A stretch of 64,000 bases of DNA from Phascolomyces articulosus (Eukaryota > Mucoromycota > Mucoromycetes > Mucorales > Lichtheimiaceae): positions 186,001 through 250,000 of the forward strand of contig JAIXMP010000006.1 in NCBI GenBank assembly GCA_025677815.1, read 5' to 3'. Both the position numbers and the translations under genes were made by a program. The number at the start of each line of letters is the position of its first letter. Position 1 is the first letter of the stretch. The notes under the pieces were generated by a model, which worked only from the letters and a program-made list of their open reading frames with translations, searched no databases and was not told the origin of the DNA. Of the stretch, positions 12,396-23,492 are shown piece by piece.

Positions 12396-12917
12396 TTATG
12401 CAAGATCTTCATCATCAAAGTCGTCAGCAAAGTCTATTTTTTTTAAATAAAAAATTAGACCAATGTATTCATAGGTATATATCATCATAATAACATGATG
12501 AAATTCGATAGAGTTATTCAAGATGATCTTACCATTAAAGAACTTTTGATGAACCACTTTTTCAGGTGGTGCTGCGGCCATTGGATCACCCTTTTCATCA
12601 AGAACGTCAGAATATGGGTATCTATAAGAATCATGTCGTCCAGAACGCATCATTCTCATATGTCGTTGATTATCACCAAAACCAAATCGTTCTGCTGCAA
12701 TGCGTTCTGCTGCTTCGTAATCGTCGTCGTCTTCTTCTGTATTATCTTCTACCATGGGATCGTCCTCATCCATCATGTCTGTAATATAAACATATATTTT
12801 TTTTTCCTATTGTGAGTGCATTTGTATATAATATAAATCACTTGTATTATAAAAGAAAGGAAGTAAAAACATACCGTCATGAGTGGGTTCCCATTTTGAT
12901 TTATCACTGCTACTCAT
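12396..12917 (-). CDS. COPS9: Small acidic protein, COPS9 (CSN acidic protein)-like
   Basis: Three exons (12917-12875, 12778-12533, 12433-12396) join in phase to give 108 aa; the last exon is only 12 codons plus stop. The C-terminus, KVVHQKFFNDFADDFDDEDLA without its last residue counted, closely parallels the conserved end of animal COPS9/CSNAP (AVH..FFNDF...DDDD). COPS9 is the ninth, non-catalytic COP9-signalosome subunit and binds through this acidic-aromatic tail. The animal protein is about 57 aa; this one has roughly 85 extra N-terminal residues, including an acidic run and an Arg/Met segment. The identification rests on the tail alone. The tail is split by the last intron, so an unspliced reading would miss it. 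Confidence 0.65.
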
Positions 12918-13083
12918 GGTTTATTACGTATTTGAAGAAATAAGAGAAAAGGAACCCGAAAAGCTCAGCAAATCTTTTTTTTAAATCCTCTTCAATTTCG
13001 GTACCAACCATGAATTGTTTATATGTTTGTATTTTTTTTCTTTTTACTTAATCTGTGTTATATGTGCGTAATAATCTTATGGC

Positions 13084-14352
13084 TAGCTTGAATATATACC
13101 TCAATAAATGAGATAAAGATCTGGTACGGATTTTTGTTGCACATTACGAGGCCATTTTACTGCGATAAACAGAAATTTGATCAAATCAGTGTTGCAGGTA
13201 CAAGGTGCCAATCCCAATAAATGTTGCATTAACGTAGAACATTTTCACAGCAGGAGTGGAACAGGCAAGAGTTGATTGAAATAATATAGTAACATATGGT
13301 CCACTTTTTAGTTACAGCGATAATATTATTACTTGAAATGTTATGGAAGCAAAAAAAAAAAAAAAATAAGAACGACTTGTCAACACGCGATAATGGTTCA
13401 AAACCATCAAATAACAAGCACCACCACAAATATTCGTCCTGTACCGAATTTCAATTTGGAATTCTACAACAACAATAATTACTTTCCCACATTTCAGTAA
13501 TGCGAACGTAGGTTCATCAGCTTGTTATCTGGGTAGCAGACATAGAGTATTAGTATTATACTTTGTTACTACTGGATTCAAGATCCTTTATTCGATCCAA
13601 TTTCAACGGCACACCTTAAATAACTTTTTATTGTTCACAGCTTGGTTTCTTTTCTCGCGCCAGCTTACAAGTAAAGATCATCGCCATAGTGGTAACATCA
13701 TATTGCTTGGATACTAGTGGCCATATTATTATTATTGGTGAATTATTATTGGGAGGTTCAGAATTTGAAATATGTGAGAAAAATAGGAGGAAATAATGTC
13801 TTTATCGTTCTAATAATAATAATTCAGTCTTGATACTGTTCTCAGTAGTGCGTAGTAGCACTTATAAAAGCTCAAGGCTTAAGCGTACTGCTGCTGGGGT
13901 AGTTTAGATTACATGATTGTGAAACACCACTATGTTATTTGTAATCATTAGATTTTTAATTATCTTCTTTCTTTAATTTAATACGTCTAAAATGATGACA
14001 ATGATGAACAAGCCTTAGAAAATTCTTGATATTGGCTGCGACATTGTGTTAGCTAAATGTGTTGCAAAATTGACTCTTTGACATTGCTTGAATCAGCCCA
14101 TCTGTGTTTCAAAGAAAAAATAATACCACATATTTGCAGTGTCTTTCAAAACTCGACTATTCCTAACGTGTAGTTGTTGACTTCACCTGGATGTACATCA
14201 AAAGCCCTCCAGATATTGACAAACAATATTATTTATAAAACGTATTAGACTCATTATCGATTTATTCAACAATCAAAGTATTTATTTTGCTGTACTCTGA
14301 GTTGTGATATTTAAAAATGAACATAATAATTATTTATATATATTGTTAATTT
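13084..14352. other. Non-coding part of left arm, downstream of HET gene A
   Basis: No ORF is supported. The sequence is shared with 30766-32055 in inverted orientation, so its conservation reflects the duplication and not function. A short degenerate inverted motif (AGTAGTGCGTAGTAGCACT) sits near 13845. Confidence 0.5.
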
Positions 14353-16008
14353 TTATTGTATCAAAAATGTTTGTTTGGGTAAATTACAATTAGAGGAAAG
14401 CTCTTCATTAATATCTATTCTACAATATCCAATAGCTTTATAGAATTCTTCTCCTTGTTCCTTTTTTATCATGGGATAGTAGCACCCATAAATACTTTTA
14501 AACGAAATTTCAGAAAGGATGACATATTGTGCAGAAGGGTCATCCAAACTGTCTGTTAAATCATAAAAATTAATCATTGCAACACCAGCTTTTGTGTTAC
14601 GCCAGCACAAGTTTTCCTTTTTTATCTCCATGAATCTTGATAATTGTTGAAGGTTTTTAGAGATTTTATCGAAAAATGAATTTCCAACAAAACCCCAAAA
14701 GTCACCAAAACAATCCAAATATATTCTTTTCGTTTTTTTTGCTTTAGATAGTTGAACAATTATGCACAAACGATATTCTCGTTTATCATCACCATCATTG
14801 ATATCGTCAGGGATTGTTGGTATATCTTCTTTCCGTATGGTTAAATTGTCATCGTCGATGGATTGGTTGTTTGTAACATAAGTAGTTGTAACATGCATGG
14901 TTTTTCCAATTATACCGTAATTTTGAAATGACGTCGTTACATCAAGTGTATAGTGTTCACCATTAACACCAGTCCATGATGGCAAAAACTTATATTTTTT
15001 GATTGTCGATTTATAACCAGGATTATACCCAAAAAGCAAAATACTGATGTCTTTTTTTGCTAAGAGACCATAAAATTGGATCATCAAGTCTTCTAATTTT
15101 TGATCGTAATCAATGTTTATTTTGTCGATAAATTCCGGAAAAAGTTGAATGAGAGCAAAAACACGGTCGTGATCTTTGGTGCTTGTTCGTTGATGTGCAT
15201 GGTATAGAATTTGCGAAACATTTAGTTCAGAAGATGATTTTGTTAAATCAGCCATTTTACCCAATATACTATCTCTATACTGATGCCTATCTCTTCCGAC
15301 GAATAACAACCTTTTCGATTTTATTGCTTCTTCTAAAGTCCATGAACGTTTGAAATATTGTTGTTTTCTATCATCTAAATCTTCACCATAAGAGAAATCA
15401 GGTACAAGTGCAACAGTGCAAAAAGCATTTTCGTATATTTGATGCATGTTGCGTATTTCATGGTACTTTTCTTCTTTATTGTCTTGATTGATGCACATTT
15501 GGTCGTACCATATATATTTGATGTTGAATTGTTGACATATATGCTGAATGATGCCTTCAAATTTGACTTGTTTGGTTGTTTTTGTAAAGTAATAGTTATT
15601 ATGCTCCATGATCTCCAAAACGCGATATATTTTTGTCAGTTTACTCCATATTCTAGTAGGAAGATATTTATAGTCACCAGATATTTTGTAATAAGGAATA
15701 ATCATATCAGGAAATATATCGTCATACGGAATAATCTCATGTCTGCCTTCATCAATTCGTTTGTATTTTCCAGTGGTTTCATTGATTAAAATATCTCCAG
15801 ATTGATTCCATGAATACGATAATGCACAGTAACATTCGTTGACTTGAGATCCATCGACTACTTTCATGTCAGAAATACGAACAAGTTTGGTAGGCATAAA
15901 GTCTGTTTTGGGTAATCCATTGGGAATTGATATGGGTGGTTGGGAACGTCTTCTGTATTTCCTTCCGTGAATCGAAGAATATTGCGCCGTCTCATAGGTT
16001 ATATACAT
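14353..16008 (-). CDS. HET-domain protein, copy A (intact)
   Basis: Single open exon, 551 aa from ATG 16008. The open frame extends to 16077 only through a TTG codon, and copy B has its ATG at the equivalent place. HET (heterokaryon incompatibility) signatures are visible: YCALSYSW (60-67), IWYDQMCINQ (166-175) and WTLEEAIKSKRLLFVG (223-238). The HDRVFALIQLFP segment that commonly follows in this family comes after them. The C-terminal half has no family I recognise. In ascomycetes HET domains trigger allorecognition cell death; whether this protein does so is unknown. A conserved GTGAGT...TTAG pair (16096 to 16014) suggests an 83-nt intron just before the ATG, present in copy B as well. Codon use is more AT-rich than in neighbouring housekeeping genes. 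Confidence 0.85.
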   Translation of the reverse strand: MYITYETAQYSSIHGRKYRRRSQPPISIPNGLPKTDFMPTKLVRISDMKVVDGSQVNECYCALSYSWNQSGDILINETTGKYKRIDEGRHEIIPYDDIFPDMIIPYYKISGDYKYLPTRIWSKLTKIYRVLEIMEHNNYYFTKTTKQVKFEGIIQHICQQFNIKYIWYDQMCINQDNKEEKYHEIRNMHQIYENAFCTVALVPDFSYGEDLDDRKQQYFKRSWTLEEAIKSKRLLFVGRDRHQYRDSILGKMADLTKSSSELNVSQILYHAHQRTSTKDHDRVFALIQLFPEFIDKINIDYDQKLEDLMIQFYGLLAKKDISILLFGYNPGYKSTIKKYKFLPSWTGVNGEHYTLDVTTSFQNYGIIGKTMHVTTTYVTNNQSIDDDNLTIRKEDIPTIPDDINDGDDKREYRLCIIVQLSKAKKTKRIYLDCFGDFWGFVGNSFFDKISKNLQQLSRFMEIKKENLCWRNTKAGVAMINFYDLTDSLDDPSAQYVILSEISFKSIYGCYYPMIKKEQGEEFYKAIGYCRIDINEELSSNCNLPKQTFLIQ

Positions 16009-16784
16009 TATTTCTAAGATTACATTAAATAAGTTTGACAAGATAGTTTCAATATAATCGTAGATAATAGAAATCAAAAGACAGGTGTTTACTCACAGAT
16101 AAAAAAGAAACGAATATCCAAAAAATTGCAAGAGAGTATATAGTGATGATGAATTTTAATGGTAGTAAATACGCTTTCTTTTAAGGATTTTCTGTCAAAT
16201 GAGGGGTAGTGATGGAAGTGATAAATAGAAAACGAAAAACGAAAATGCCGTGTTTTTTAGTACGTAGTAAAGAAGAACTGAAAAAAATAATGCTTGATAA
16301 ATATACCTTTTTCTCACTAAAGCTTGTGTGACATATTTCAAGTCGCTAAGCCAAAACTTTAAATATCATCGTCAGCCCATATCATAAATTATATTTGCAT
16401 TTATGTAGACGATTAAGAAAAGAAGGGTTTTTACTACCTGTTACTTTTTTTTCATCGAATCAATTGGAATAATATGAATTCTTCTAATCATACCGTTGAA
16501 TGTTTGATTCACTGCTGCTGAACGACTAGGAAGCAATATGACAAGGACGTAAAAGGTTGTTAGAATAAATGAAAGGAAAAGCCCAGTTCCACGACTTTGC
16601 ACAAAACAGAAACATGGTTACGCAAAGCAATAATATTCTTAACCCAAACTCTAAAATAGACCAAATGAAGACATAACCACTCTAGATATGATACTTAAGA
16701 GTTTATATCATAATTCATCCAGTAAACTTCTGTGGGTGTTAATATAAAGACAACAGCTTGTGCTTGGTATTTGTATTATTTTTT

Positions 16785-16979
16785 TTAAATATGAATACGC
16801 ACGGGAAAAAGAGAAGGATCAGTAAAGTGGAAAACATTTGGTGTAATAGTAGTTATGCAACAGACAAAAGATATTCTTATTAGCGAGTAACCCACTCCAG
16901 GATTTATATACTTTTTAAATGCAGTGTTGTCAAAACACTTAAATGGACCATTATAATCCTGCCCATTGTTTAAACCCAA
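16785..16979 (-). pseudogene. ORF remnant (membrane-protein-like), left-arm copy
   Basis: A 64-codon frame opens with ATT, not ATG. It contains NGPFKCFDNTAFKKY and a hydrophobic stretch ISFVCCITTITPNVF. The right arm has the same protein-like sequence at 28090-28383, but shifted one base within it. Similarity preserved at amino-acid level with broken frames in both copies suggests the decayed remains of a gene upstream of each HET gene. I do not recognise the family. Further hydrophobic coding-like sequence (QAVVFIL) lies beyond the stop. Confidence 0.45.
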
Positions 16980-18099
16980 TAACGAAACGGTCCAGTAAAG
17001 AGCATAATGAGAATATGGCCTTTGTTGTAAGAGTCTTTGCTATTCTATGTTAGACTTAGATATAAACAATGGATATCTATGTTCATTCAGCTATTAGAAA
17101 GCAAAATGAAAAGAAACCTTTGTATTATGACGTAATATGAATAAAAAAAGAATACATTGATACTTGGGGAATATGTATCGCCCACGGTGACAATGGATAA
17201 ACATGTAAGTTTTACTACTACATGTCAAAAAATCTATTTTTCCGGTAGTTATTATATGTAATCAACTTTGCTGCAATGTTTTTTTCTGGTAAAAAGGGAG
17301 GTCACACACACGCTACTCCTTTAGAATATAATAAATGTCATTAATTATAAAATGACCGTTACATCCGACAATAAACCACATTGTTGTTGCTATTGTCAAA
17401 ATGTAAATGATTCAATATCATTGTTCATCGGCGCGTTTTTCTTCAGAAAATTTATATCATGTCACAAGTTCAAAGGGGTTTCCATATTGTCTAGAGTCTA
17501 GAATAAGCGATGACTTACTACGCATATATATTTTTCTTCTCTTTATAATAAAAAAATATCTATAAGCTTAGGTTTTAAGGTAGGCACTGATCTTTACCCA
17601 ATGGCGCATTGCCTCTTTAAGTAATTAAGTATTATTAGAATCGTTTGATGTGGTGATGATGGCCTGTTTATTCAGATGAGGATAAATTTTTTTATGGCCA
17701 ATGATGATGAAACATGAATTTTACCAGACAACATGATTACTGGTATAGAACCGATAACAGACTGATGAATTTTCAGAAAGATTCAGGTAAGTGCTCTTTA
17801 TTTTTCTTTTCCTCTGTCACTTACCATAATCGATGACAATGGTTTATTAACTTTGATGTCATCCCATATGATGCTGATACATATTTCATAGCTTAAAAAA
17901 AGTAGAATAACAACAATGATGAGTAAAAAACTGAAAAATGATAAATTGGTTTATTTTATATTTGTAAAATAGAAGAGTAATTATTTCTATACAACGGAAA
18001 TAATAAGCCTTGGTAGTAGTGGAGTTGTTGTAGTTTACTCATTTTCTACATAATTTGAAAGAAAAAATATAAACATAGTAGTACACTCACAAAAAATCC

Positions 18100-18339
18100 G
18101 ATACCCGAAATCAACTCTGGATACCCATATTCTTCTCGATACCCAAAGCGATCTATTGGACCCCTGATACCCGTTTTCTTTTTTTTTTATCCTCGTTAGC
18201 CAAAGGACACTTTTCATTAATAAATGTATAAAATACACCATGACATATAATATACTGCTATCAAACAATATTATAATTCATTTTGAAACTTTTGTCTTGT
18301 AATTCTGTTTCGATTCAGCATATCACCTACCTGATACCC
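18100..18339. repeat. Cluster of five GATACCC motifs
   Basis: GATACCC starts at 18100, 18120, 18138, 18166 and 18333 on the plus strand, with spacings of 20, 18, 28 and 167. The intervening bases are not clearly conserved. It may be a decayed short tandem repeat or a binding-site cluster. Confidence 0.6.
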
Positions 18340-18902
18340 ATATTTTTTTCCACCCTAGATATGTCATATGGGCCTCTGTTTTTAGTTATACTCCTTTTGT
18401 ATTCAAATATGCTCTATATAAATAGGCAGTGTAATTTTGGATATAAGAGTGATACAAAGGATGAACCAAACTTTCTTTTTATTCCTCAGAAATTATTATC
18501 ACGTAAAATCGAAAGGATAGAATTTATCAGTGGAACGTAAGAATTAATAATGATATATGTACTGTCATCACACCAGACATGTTTGATGTGTATGAAATTG
18601 GGTATGAAGGTATACAGATATATGAAGTTGTAAAACAGATGGATCATCAAGAACTTTAAGAGTGATCGTACAGCTAATATTTCGTTACCAAGCAACCCAG
18701 CCAGCCTTGTGTTTATGACATTTTTTATGATTTATAAACCAATAAACGTAAAAACTGGTACAATTCATAGATGTATTGAAAACAAGAAGTGTGAGTCATT
18801 GTAAGTACATGCAACAAACCGATAAAACCCGCGTTTTCCCGTCGACTATGAAGATGAAGGGATAGCAGAAACAACATAAAAAAAATTCATGCATTCTTGT
18901 TT

Positions 18903-18928
18903 AAATAAACAAATAAACAAATAAACAA
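18903..18928. repeat. AAATAAAC short tandem repeat
   Basis: About three consecutive 8-base units of AAATAAAC in otherwise featureless DNA; a microsatellite. Confidence 0.8.
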
Positions 18929-20339
18929 AACTGTATAACTGTATAAAAGGAACTAAAATTCACCCATTCTCTAAAAGAGGGGTTATATGTTGCATCATTG
19001 TTTACTCTTTGGCAAAGCATTGAAAAATAAAACATGTAAATAGAAATTCTGTTTTACTCTACGATAGTATCTAACTATTCAATAATCCTCCTGGAAATCC
19101 GTAGGAACATAAAAAAAACGAAAATAGTAAATAATCCGTTCCAAGTAAAGAATAATGAATATAATCAGATGCTTTTGTAGCAAATATCATCCATCCCCTT
19201 GTATTTTCACCCATTATTTTATTCCTGGGTGTTTTTATGGTAAATGGAACGGGTTCATTTTCAGTGCATTAAAATTTAAAAAAAAACTCCGTTTTTATTT
19301 TTATTTTATCAAATGTGCCTTCCGAAATAAAATAAAATAAAAAATGACTCTTAAGTTGTTTTTCATTGATGGTTGTGCAAAGCAATCATAAGGGATTGCG
19401 CCATTATTTCATGTTTTCGTCGTACGATGAAAATGAACCCCGGAACAATACAATGACGAATGACTTTATCAGTGGGTTTAAGGGTAGATGATAGATAATA
19501 GATGAAGTACTTTCTATGTATATTCCAATAAAAGGTGTGCGACTTGAATTTAGGAAGTAGTGGTTATATATTAAAACAATAATAATAAATAACTAAATAA
19601 GTTTAAAGTATATCAATTCTAACTGATAATCTCATCGACCTAATGATTATATTATGTTTAGATTCTACAACAATAATCCCAAATGGTAAAAAGACTTGGA
19701 AGTAGATTTTAGGATGATGAACGTAGATCTCCCCTATTTTTTATTAGACTTTTTACTTTAAAAAAACATGATTGGTTCGGAGGCTTACTAATTCGGGAAA
19801 CAATGTATAATTGCGGAGAAAAGAAATGTGCATTAACTGGATGGGATTTCTCTCTCTCTGTTCTCGCACGCGGCACTTTTGAAAGGTTTCACGAGATTAG
19901 GTGAGAATTTTTCACTTTTGGAGTAAGAGAAAAGAAAATAAGGGACTGTTGTAAAAAGAAGTTGTTGTTGTTCCTAGTAGTTTAAAAAGGTAGAAAGTAG
20001 AATGGATAACCTACAAAGTAAATCCTATTTCTATATAATGCATTATCACGTTTTCATTACTATATATAAAAAAATAAAATAAAATTCAATATCATTCCGT
20101 TTTTCTGTAAATAATAATAATAAAAAATGGAGGGGGAGGAGAGGAAAGGGGAAATTGCAATTTTTCCTACTTTAATAATAAGAATTAGTCAATAGTTTAT
20201 TTCACGTAAATAAGCAACAGCGTCATATATTAGTGAATAGGTCTATTAATGAACGAAAATGAATAACGGAAGAAGAGGGTATAATATAAATAGGTTTTAA
20301 ATATCCGGTTTTCGTGTGCAAGTTGGAATTGAGGAACTG

Positions 20340-20698
20340 ACGGTTAACTTTGCCACAAATCATTGATCAGATAATCCAGCTCAAATGGCAAATGACTGGG
20401 CTCCGCGGGAACTTTACCGGACTGACACCTGATTTTCAATAGCGGCTTGAGTAAGAAAAAATCCCAGTTTAACAAAGCGCAAAAATTATTGGCCGGTCGG
20501 GACACCTTCAAACCTTTTTTGGGATGATTTTTTTTAATGTGTGTGTGTGAAGTGAGTTATGTTAGTCCATATCAATACACATTAAAAAAAAAAAAAAACT
20601 TGCCAACCATTTTTTTTTCTTTTCCTCTCTCTCTTTCTTTTCTCACACTAAATCCTTCTTAACCCACCCTTTTCTACTTCTTCCCAATTTATTCAATC
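20340..20698 (+). promoter_or_regulatory. Promoter region of AAT1
   Basis: A comparatively GC-rich block (about 20390-20520: CTCCGCGGGAACTTTACCGG; ATTGGCCGGTCGGGAC, which contains an inverted CCAAT box) is followed by a long pyrimidine tract ending at the ATG at 20699. A T(n)AATGTGTG...ACACATTA(n) inverted repeat lies at about 20527-20595. Function is inferred from position. Confidence 0.5.
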
Positions 20699-22953
20699 AT
20701 GTTGTCCGCTGCTACCCGTGTTGCTGTCAATCCTAGCCGTATGGCTTCGCGTGCTTTCGTCTCCACCTGGAGCAATGTCCCTCAAGGTAAAATTACATAT
20801 ATCAACTTTTTCTCTTTCAATGTTCATGGATATTACGATCCAAAAAAAAAAGATAAAAAAAAACTCTAAATAAAACCGTTTTAAATTTTCCCAGGTCCTC
20901 CCGACGCTATTTTGGGTGTCACCGAAGCCTTCAAGAAGGACACTGACTCAAAGAAAATGAACTTGGGTGTTGGTGCTTACCGTGATGATAATGGCAAGCC
21001 CTATGTCTTGTCCAGTGTCAAGAAGGTAATTATTTTTTTTCAAAATCGTTGGAAATGGAAGAGAGGAGGGGTGATTATATGTGGGGTTGAAAAATCATAC
21101 GAAGCCATTGTAAATACAAGTACCGTTGATTTGATGAATTGGGACGCGTTATTCATATCATCATTATATAATATATAGGCCGAACAAATCCTTTTGGACA
21201 AGGGCCTTGACAAGGAATACGCTGGTATTACTGGTTTGCCCGATTTCACCAAGTCTGCTGGTGAACTCGCTTTCGGTGAAGATAGTGCTTTGCTCAAGGA
21301 CAAGCGTGTATGTTTATTATTATTCCAGATTGGATTAAGATTTTTTTTTATTGTTTCAAATAATTTTTTTTTTTACCAATGCGGCTAACAAAATGAATGT
21401 GGGATAACGTGTTGATAATATAGCTTGCCATTACTCAAAGTATCTCTGGTACTGGTGCTCTTCGTATTGGTGCTGCTTTCTTGAGCAGCTTCTATCCTCA
21501 TGCCAAGAAGGTCTACGTCCCTAACCCTACTTGGGGTAACCATATCCCAATCATGAAGCACTCTGGTCTTGACTTGGAAAAATATACTTACTTTGACAAG
21601 GAAACTAATGGTCTTAACATTAGCGGTATGTTGGAAGATATCAAGGTAACGTATATATTCTTTACTATTACTATTATGATTTATGAAAAAGTGTTTTTTT
21701 TTGGTTTACTAAATGGTTTTTTTTTTACAATTATTATTATAGGGTGCTCCCAAGAACTCCATCTTCCTTCTCCACGCTTGTGCTCACAACCCTACTGGTA
21801 ATGATCTAATTTCTTATATTATTTTGGAAAGAATGAACGAAAGAGTATTTATTAACATAAAAAAATGATTATTTGAAAAATATATAGGTGTTGACCCTAC
21901 TCAACAACAATGGGACGAAATCTCTCAAGTTGTCAAGGTATGGAAATAGATCGGGAATAGGGAAAGATGAGGAGAGATAGATGAGTCCATTGTTAGAGGG
22001 GACAAAAAGGAGGGAGATAGAAAAAAGAAAACAACAACAAAAAAAAAAAGCGAAAGTATATTTTGGAGAATTAACGCGGGGTATAATGATTTATATTTTG
22101 ATCGTTTCAGGAACGTGGTCACTTTGTCTTCTTTGACATGGCCTACCAAGGTTTCGCTTCCGGTGATTGCACTCGCGATGCCTATGCTTTACGCAAGTTT
22201 GTTGATGAAGGTCATAACCTTGTCCTTTCTCAATCCTTTGCAAAGAATATGGGTCTTTATGGTGAACGTGTCGGTGCTTTCTCTGTCGCTTGTGCTGATG
22301 AATCTGAAAAGGCACGTGTCGAATCTCAACTCAAGATTCTTATCCGTCCCATGTACTCTAACCCTCCCATTCACGGTGCTCGTCTCGTAAGCACTGTTCT
22401 TAACACACCTGAACTCAAGAATGAATGGCTTGAAGAAGTCAAGTTCATGGCTGATCGTATCATCAACATGAGGTTTGTATATAATAATAAAAAAATTTTT
22501 TTTTTTGAAAGGTTTCAGTGTCATAGAGACTCACATGTTATTTTTTTTTATTCTTCAGAAACAAACTCCGCGGCCATTTGGAAAATGACTTTGGCTCCAA
22601 GCAAAACTGGGAACATATCACTAACCAGGTGAGTTTAAGCTGACACATAGAATAGCTTATTATTTCTCTTAGTATTTTTATGATGGAGAGTAATAGTTAT
22701 TGATAATGTTACCTACATATACCATAATGGGTTGATTCATGATCGCTAAACTATTTTACTTCCCACCCCACATTTTTTTTTCTTTTAGATTGGTATGTTC
22801 TGTTACTCTGGTTTGACTCCTGAACAAGTCGATCAACTTAAGGATGACTGGCACGTCTACTTGACCCGTGATGGTCGTATCTCCATGGCTGGTATCTCTT
22901 CTCACAACGTCAAGTACCTTGCTGAAGCCATTCACAATGTCACCAAGAACTAA
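20699..22953 (+). CDS. AAT1: Aspartate aminotransferase, mitochondrial
   Basis: Nine exons (20699-20786, 20895-21025, 21179-21307, 21424-21645, 21743-21797, 21888-21937, 22111-22472, 22559-22628, 22789-22953) join in phase to give 423 aa, the usual size. The enzyme interconverts aspartate/2-oxoglutarate and oxaloacetate/glutamate with PLP, and serves the malate-aspartate shuttle. The first 25 or so residues ([20 protein letters not shown]) look like a mitochondrial presequence. Class I aminotransferase motifs are [43 protein letters not shown] and the PLP-lysine site [16 protein letters not shown] (Lys about 270). Codon use is strongly biased toward C-ending codons, as in a highly expressed gene and unlike the HET genes on either side. 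It lies between the two inverted arms. Confidence 0.97.
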
Positions 22954-23492
22954 ATTCTTTAATTCATATTCTTGTTAATTAATTTTCCTTTCAATTTTCT
23001 CGTTATTTTTTTTTAATCTTTTTTTTTTCTCCTTCTGTTTCCATCGTTTTTCTTCTTCCAAACACACTACTTGTATTATATTTTTATTAGAAAACAAAAA
23101 AAAAAAAAAAAGATGCCGCTTTGAATAAAATACCGTTCCTCTACTCTTTATGTCATCATCATCCATCCAAATTTATATATTTTCTTATGGTTGCTCAAAA
23201 GTTTCTTTTTTTATATCTTGTACCTGGATGTACAAGCGTACGATAAGTGAAATGTGGAGAAAGATGTGAACTATGTTTTTTTTCACGTGGCAAAAATAGA
23301 ATAGAATAAAGGATTTCTATATGAATTTTGACTGTATTACCAAATACAAGTCAGTCTGAGATCATTGACATTTTTTCATGTGATATACTTTCTATGCTAA
23401 TTTTTTTTAAAAAAAATAAAAGAGACATGTCTTTTTTTTCACATCCTCTTTTAGAAAACATCATCTCTTTTTAGTTTTTCTATCAAAAAAAA

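Larger units (their letters stand above)
13084..17608. repeat. Left arm of a large diverged inverted duplication
   Basis: Read in reverse complement, this block matches 27452-32055 from end to end by eye. Anchors are CTCAATAAATGAGATAAAGA near 13100 against its complement near 32040; GATAAACAGAAATTTGATCA near 13160 against 31970; the whole HET gene; the FVCC-containing ORF remnant; and TATAAGCTTAGGTTTT near 17561 against 27490. Coding and non-coding parts are both conserved (roughly 80-90% in stretches I compared). Similarity fades at about 13084 outside and 17608 inside. No transposase, terminal repeats or target-site duplication was recognised. Confidence 0.85.
17609..20698. other. Gene-poor unique DNA between left arm and AAT1
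   Basis: About 3.1 kb with no supported gene. Open frames here are short, hydrophobic or AT-driven, with no recognisable motifs. It contains the GATACCC repeats, an AAATAAAC tandem repeat and, at its right end, the AAT1 promoter. Stretches near 18830 and 19410 share a faint GTCG...GATGAA pattern, too weak to call. Confidence 0.5.

Noticed and set aside
13841..13935. tRNA-like look of the GTAGTTTAGATTAC area
   Set aside because: No acceptor stem or T-loop consensus could be matched.
18283..18540. 85-codon frame in gene-poor DNA
   Set aside because: No motif and hydrophobic composition expected from T-rich DNA; the ATG has no promoter-like CT tract.
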